Shown one piece after another: positions 60,616 to 64,000 of a stretch of DNA of 64,000 nt. Under the pieces are notes generated by a model. It did not search any database. It worked only from the letters and a program-made list of their open reading frames with translations, and was not told where the DNA came from. Positions within the stretch are counted from its first letter, which is position 1, and the number at the start of each line of letters is the position of its first letter. The stretch comes from Clostridia bacterium (GTDB lineage: Bacteria; Bacillota; Clostridia; Lachnospirales; Lachnospiraceae): positions 124,001 through 188,000 of the forward strand of contig CAJTHL010000002.1 of the NCBI GenBank assembly GCA_910576205.1, read 5' to 3'. The position numbers and the translations under genes were made by a program.

Positions 60616-61563
60616 TTATCGCGTGATCTCAAACTCAACTTCTCCCATGGCCCCTGGCGCGATAGCGTATTTCTCAAACACGATCACCGGATTTCCCTTC
60701 TCGTTTAAATAGAAGCTGGTGTCCCCGGTAATGCCGGTAAACCCGCCTTCCTCCGGGGTAAAGAAGGTTTCTCCCGCTTTTGTGTACTCCTCTATCTGAG
60801 CCTGGATCTGTCCGTCTGCCACTGACTTATAATCTGTTCCCAGCACATCCTCAAGGGACAGGAAGGAATTGCTCTTCAGATCCAGATTGTAGTATCTTGT
60901 CTCGGCATAGGCGGAAGTCCAGCTCTCTGTACCCTTCACCACAAAGGACAGAGTGTTCTCTGTCTGGCACTTGATCTCATACCAGACTTTGATCTGGATA
61001 TCGTGCTCCGCCCATTCCTCCTCTGTTCCACCGGTGGCCAGGAATGCCTCTTTGTACTCCTCCGCCCTCTGGATGGCTTCCTCCTCATACAGAGAGGTCA
61101 TTTTCTCAATCTGGGCGTTAACCTCCTTTGACAATCCGTTATCGGACTCCCCAAGCTCTACGCCGGGAATCTCCGCCGTAATATGTGTGTCTCCTTCCGT
61201 CCTCTCATAGGAGCGGATGGTGAGTATTTTCGCCAGGTCCCCAATCACAGGAAGCTTCTGTACCTCCATGGCAAAGGCTTCGCTGGTGTTAAGTCCCACG
61301 GTAGTCACCACCAGAAAGGCTGCGGCTATCCCGGCTGCCCACCGGAATATTTTCCCGGTTGTATTTCTCCCGGCTGCCTGGGATTTTCCTATCCTTTTTT
61401 CCCCTGTTTCTATACCTTCTGCTTTTTCTCCCCCCGTTTCTTCTTTTAACGATTCTGCCCTTTTTGTCCGCGCCTGGCGGATACATTCCTCTACCATTCC
61501 CTCCAGCTCTTCCGGGATCACCATGTTTTCATACATTTTTCTGCTCTCTTCCATCCTCTTCAT
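60616..61563 (-). CDS. rsiV: Anti-sigma-V factor RsiV family (DUF3298)
   Basis: 315 residues. A cytoplasmic N-terminus (about 1-70) is followed by one membrane segment at about 72-92 (IFRWAAGIAAAFLVVTTVGL) and SEAFAME, a plausible signal-peptidase cut. The outer part contains DUF4163/DUF3298-type motifs (SLEEDAIQ-like SLYEEEAIQRAEEYKEAFLA, FLSLEDVLGTDY, FYLNEKGNPVIVFEKYAIAP). In Bacillus and Enterococcus RsiV binds lysozyme and is cut to free SigV. The start overlaps the sigma gene by 4 bp (ATGA). The lysozyme role here is inferred. Confidence 0.88.
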   Translation of the reverse strand: MKRMEESRKMYENMVIPEELEGMVEECIRQARTKRAESLKEETGGEKAEGIETGEKRIGKSQAAGRNTTGKIFRWAAGIAAAFLVVTTVGLNTSEAFAMEVQKLPVIGDLAKILTIRSYERTEGDTHITAEIPGVELGESDNGLSKEVNAQIEKMTSLYEEEAIQRAEEYKEAFLATGGTEEEWAEHDIQIKVWYEIKCQTENTLSFVVKGTESWTSAYAETRYYNLDLKSNSFLSLEDVLGTDYKSVADGQIQAQIEEYTKAGETFFTPEEGGFTGITGDTSFYLNEKGNPVIVFEKYAIAPGAMGEVEFEITR

Positions 61564-62051
61564 AGTGCGATTCCCTCCATTTCCACACGCAATGCCCTCA
61601 GTCCCCTGTAGAGCTTCGCCTTTACCGTACTCAGCTTCCGGCCTGTGACCTCCGCAATCTCCTGCAAAGACAGTTCCTCATAAAAACGAAGCCGGATAAT
61701 ATTCTGCGTTTCCGTTGGCAGGCATTTCAGCTTTTCACCTATATCCTCCGATTCCCCATCCTCCGGTTCAAAGACCGCCGCCGACTCCTCCAAAGGCTCC
61801 TCCACCAGAAGTTCACGTCTGTTTTTCTTAAGGAAATTCACGCTCTCATTCATGAGAATCCTGTAAAACCAGGTTTTCAAAGCGCCGGTATCCCGCAAAT
61901 CCCGGGAGTGCTCTAAAGCCTTTAAAATGGCTCCCTGCACCACATCCATGGCATCCTGGGGATTTCCCACATTGGAATAGGCAATCCGGTAAAACCGTTT
62001 CTGATTTTCCAGGATATACTCCGCAATCTCCTCAAAATAATCCTGCTTCAT
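61560..62051 (-). CDS. sigV: ECF sigma factor of the SigV type
   Basis: 163 residues. Region 2 (NVGNPQDAMDVVQGAILKAL, LKTWFYRILMNESVNFLKKN) and region 4 (LPTETQNIIRLRFYEELSLQ, VTGRKLSTVKAKLYRGL) are both intact. It is paired with an RsiV-type anti-sigma gene in 4-bp overlap and has a candidate autoregulatory promoter at 62088-62117. It should respond to cell-wall or lysozyme stress. Confidence 0.92.
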   Translation of the reverse strand: MKQDYFEEIAEYILENQKRFYRIAYSNVGNPQDAMDVVQGAILKALEHSRDLRDTGALKTWFYRILMNESVNFLKKNRRELLVEEPLEESAAVFEPEDGESEDIGEKLKCLPTETQNIIRLRFYEELSLQEIAEVTGRKLSTVKAKLYRGLRALRVEMEGIAL

Positions 62052-62087
62052 GGCTTCCTCCTTTCCCCTTAAGTACCTTTCTATAAG

Positions 62088-62117
62088 ATAGACAATGGGA
62101 GGGGTGTAAAAGTTGCA
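62088..62117 (-). promoter_or_regulatory. Candidate SigV-type autoregulatory promoter
   Basis: Minus strand TGCAAC (62112-62117), 18-bp spacer, GTCTAT (62088-62093), 36 bp upstream of the sigma start. The AAC and GTC cores are typical of ECF promoters. Confidence 0.55.
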
Positions 62118-62154
62118 TTCCTCTCATTTTAAAATATATCCGTAAACTACGCCA

Positions 62155-62183
62155 TTGACACCAGCTCCCACGACTGATAAAAT
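62155..62183 (+). promoter_or_regulatory. Promoter of the LUD-domain gene
   Basis: TTGACA (62155-62160), 17-bp spacer, TAAAAT (62178-62183), 63 bp upstream of the start codon and divergent from sigV. Confidence 0.75.
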
Positions 62184-62246
62184 AAAACCCTGCCAGCAGC
62201 GGCGTCGTCCCTCTGGCTCTATACTAAACCGGGAGGCCCCTGACTA

Positions 62247-62846
62247 ATGAGTACAAAACTGGAATCCATCGCCATCAATCTAAGCAAACGCGGATACACC
62301 GTAACCTTCTTTCAGAATAAAGCCGAAGCCGCCAGTTACCTCAACCGGGAAATCGACGGACGGACCGTGGGCATAGGCGGTTCCCTGACCGTTGAAACCC
62401 TGGACGTTTTCGAAATGCTCCGCGCCCACAACCAGGTATTCTGGCACTGGAAGCAGGAGGCGGACACAGCCAGAGAAGCCGCCATGAAAACGGACATCTA
62501 TCTTACCTCCGTCAACGCAGCGGCGGCTACCGGGGAGCTGGTCAGCATAGACGGGGTGGGAAACCGGATCGCTTCCATGCTGTACGGCCATAAGAAGGTT
62601 TATTTTATCATCGGGCGCAATAAAGTCACGGACACCTACGAGGAAGCCATATGGCGCGCGCGGAATGTGGCCGCTCCCAGACGCGCCCGGCAGCTTGGGC
62701 GAAAAACCCCTTGCGCCGTAAACGCCGACAAATGCTATGACTGCCAGTGCCGGGACCGCATCTGCAAAGGCATGGTCACCCTCTGGGGCAGCATGTCAGG
62801 CGTGGATGGGGAGGTGCTCCTTATCAATGAAGATCTTGGCTTATAG
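62247..62846 (+). CDS. LUD-domain protein (LutC/YkgG-like, lactate-utilisation family)
   Basis: 199 residues; GGGAGG lies 10 nt before the ATG. GRTVGIGGSLTVETLDVFEM, TDIYLTSVNAAAATGELVSI and GNRIASMLYGHKKVYFIIGR mark the DUF162/LUD fold. The C-terminal CYDCQCRDRICKGMVTLWG has a cysteine cluster that could bind iron. LutC-type subunits work with LutA and LutB in L-lactate oxidation, but no lutAB is here, and stand-alone LUD proteins in Clostridia have unknown roles. Confidence 0.85.
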   Translation: MSTKLESIAINLSKRGYTVTFFQNKAEAASYLNREIDGRTVGIGGSLTVETLDVFEMLRAHNQVFWHWKQEADTAREAAMKTDIYLTSVNAAAATGELVSIDGVGNRIASMLYGHKKVYFIIGRNKVTDTYEEAIWRARNVAAPRRARQLGRKTPCAVNADKCYDCQCRDRICKGMVTLWGSMSGVDGEVLLINEDLGL

Positions 62847-63204
62847 ACAGTCTTCCGACTGTCTTTTTAATTCCCTGTACACCAGCAGTACCGACAGCAG
62901 AAAGGCCATAAAATCCGTAATGGGCTGTGGCAGCAGGCTTTCGCCTATTACCAGATAGGCAAGTCCGGAAATCGCCATCAGGGTTATGCCGTTTCCCGCC
63001 GCCCTGACCGATAAAAATCTTGTCCACAATATTGTATACCGACCCAACCAGAGATGCCGTAATACCTGGAATCGCGAAAGGAGAATTACAGATTTTGATG
63101 AGAAACATATGCTGGCTGCTGTTGATTTCAAAGGGCGCCAGCTGTTTGTCCAGATAAATTTTGTAGTACCGGTCTGCCACCAAAAGCCATTTCAGTATTT
63201 TCAT
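62824..63204 (-). pseudogene. Deletion scar fusing a MarR regulator to a MATE transporter
   Basis: The frame starts as a MarR-type regulator (LVADRYYKIYLDKQLAPFEI, SSQHMFLIKI), then changes within a few residues to the N-terminal part of a MATE efflux pump (ASLVGSVYNIVDKIFIGQGG). In the next frame the sequence continues as LMAISGLAYLVIGE and QPITDFMAFLLSVLLVYREL, the C-terminal end of a MATE protein. The DNA-binding domain of MarR and ~85% of the transporter are gone. A perfect 20-bp palindrome lies upstream (63239-63258), probably its old operator. Confidence 0.7.
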
Positions 63205-63238
63205 CGTCTCCTCCTCCAGTCAGAGACATTCTATTATA

Positions 63239-63258
63239 ATTTGCGTGCGCACGCAAAT
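63239..63258. promoter_or_regulatory. Perfect 20-bp palindrome (MarR-type operator candidate)
   Basis: ATTTGCGTGCGCACGCAAAT reads the same on both strands. It directly abuts a TATAAT element (63233-63238, minus strand) ahead of the MarR/MATE remnant, so a bound dimer would block polymerase. Confidence 0.65.
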
Positions 63259-63268
63259 GTTTTTTCCA

Positions 63269-63306
63269 TAAAAAACAGGCAGAAAACAAACCGTTTTCCA
63301 CCTGTC
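63269..63306 (-). terminator. Intrinsic terminator after the acetoacetate-decarboxylase-like gene
   Basis: Minus strand ACAGGTGGAAAAC and GTTTTCTGCCTGT form a 13-bp stem (two G-U) with a GGTTT loop, followed by TTTTTATG. It lies about 80 bp beyond the stop codon at 63385. Confidence 0.8.
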
Positions 63307-63384
63307 CTGCTTATCCCCTTACCGGGAAGTACTGCTGTTTTCGTTTCTGTCCCACGGCCTGTATCTTAACTTACCGCCGGCATT

Positions 63385-64000
63385 TTATACCCGCCCCGTT
63401 TCCATAAACGCCGTCCGGTCGTACCGCCCGGTAAGCAGATAGGGCACAATCTCCTCCGCCTCAAGCTCTTCCACCAGGTTCAGCTTGTGTACCAGAAGGC
63501 TGTTCTTTGAGTACGCGCCGCCCACGATGGTGTTGATGGGAAGCTCCGCCCAGGGATCGTCTATGGAGGACCTAAGCGTCAGAGACGCCGTGCCCGGCTC
63601 CCAGGACTGATAATTGTACTCGCAGAGATTTTGCAAAAGGGCTCCGTTTACAAAATGGGAAACACCCTCCCTATCCGGCATGCGGTCAAAATGGAAGTAA
63701 AATCCGCCGCCAAACACCTGCTTTCCGGCTCCGGGCGCCTGGTAGAGCGCATGGGTCAGGGGGCTGTTGTACTGTCCCAGCTCCATGGATATGTCCACAA
63801 GCTGGACGCCCCGTCTGGTGACGCCTGCAGTGACGGTTTTCCCGTTGCGGCGCATCACAAACTCCGCTCCCAGCTTCTTGGGAATGGAACCGTTGTCCCG
63901 GCCGCACTGCACTGCCATCTCGGCTCCCGGCCCTCCGAGCACCAGGCTTATGGGGTAGAGCCCCAGGGCTTTCCCGTAGGTGGCGTAAACACCCAGAATC
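63385..64000 (-). CDS. Acetoacetate decarboxylase family protein (5' end cut by window edge)
   Basis: About 204 residues are visible and the frame is open to base 64000 without a start of its own. AVQCGRDNGSIPKKLGAEFV (the GRE/GRD-x-x-G-x-PKKLG motif), PGTASLTLRSSIDDPWAELP and INTIVGGAYSKNSLLVHKLN resemble the acetoacetate decarboxylase fold, which includes decarboxylases, aldolase-dehydratases and uncharacterised members. The expected Schiff-base lysine falls within the region of KKL or lies upstream; I cannot assign it. The substrate is unknown. A strong terminator follows. Confidence 0.75.
   Translation of the reverse strand, partial: ILGVYATYGKALGLYPISLVLGGPGAEMAVQCGRDNGSIPKKLGAEFVMRRNGKTVTAGVTRRGVQLVDISMELGQYNSPLTHALYQAPGAGKQVFGGGFYFHFDRMPDREGVSHFVNGALLQNLCEYNYQSWEPGTASLTLRSSIDDPWAELPINTIVGGAYSKNSLLVHKLNLVEELEAEEIVPYLLTGRYDRTAFMETGRV

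Overview
The window (64 kb, moderately GC-rich, strong Shine-Dalgarno sites, Firmicutes-type -35/-10 promoters with 17-bp spacers) looks like the chromosome of an anaerobic gut Clostridium of the Lachnospiraceae type. I infer this from the gene content: the anaerobic cobalamin pathway, a homodimeric glycyl-tRNA synthetase, PhoPR with a Na/Pi symporter, SigV-RsiV, FapA (DUF342) and YqzL-RecO-Era order. Nearly all genes are on the minus strand. No rRNA, canonical tRNA, phage, insertion sequence or CRISPR array was seen.

Layout. 1-9.2 kb: a cobalamin/tetrapyrrole operon read right to left. It starts at a promoter, a cobalamin riboswitch and a terminator hairpin, then cbiF, hemA, cbiH, a three-domain hemC-cobA-hemD fusion, cobD, cbiP and cbiC (cut by the left edge). 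9.2-15.5 kb: a YjfB-like peptide and a cell-wall/division block (class B PBP, FtsW/RodA, U32 protease-family protein, ZapA). 15.5-23.6 kb: gene debris, an ECF sigma factor with a membrane partner, a tiny plus-strand transcription unit, a very large thioester/SpaA surface adhesin and a small putative regulator. 23.6-28.4 kb: FapA, a Sel1-repeat protein and galactokinase. 28.4-33.4 kb: a lipoprotein with a leader hairpin, then a Pho block (PhoP, PhoR, Na/Pi symporter) behind a Pho-box-like repeat. 33.6-39.4 kb: an XRE regulator, then RtcB ligase, a tRNA-like (Y-RNA-like) non-coding RNA and a slipin on one strand, and divergently a BMP-family binding protein. 39.4-48.3 kb: DUF2148 ferredoxin-like protein, polyphosphate kinase, Ppx/GppA phosphatase, CinA, PgsA, RimO and an orphan ABC binding protein. 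48.5-52.9 kb: GlyS, a lipoprotein, RecO, YqzL, Era and a TfoX-C-like protein. 52.9-58.3 kb: an M16C peptidase surrounded by decaying genes (alpha/beta hydrolase, GNAT, AraC). 58.3-64 kb: small envelope proteins, SigV-RsiV, a LUD-domain protein, a MarR/MATE deletion scar and an acetoacetate-decarboxylase-like gene cut by the right edge.

How the parts connect. Heme-precursor genes (hemA, hemC, hemD) are embedded under the cobalamin riboswitch, so uroporphyrinogen III supply probably follows B12 demand. Phosphate sensing and uptake lie about 7 kb from polyphosphate synthesis and degradation. Two ECF/anti-sigma pairs and the large adhesin point to envelope and host-surface responses. The most unusual locus is RtcB - tRNA-like RNA - slipin. 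The RNA has a T-arm, a closed acceptor-like stem and a D-arm in permuted order, as in bacterial Y RNAs, but no Ro60 (Rsr) gene is in the window.
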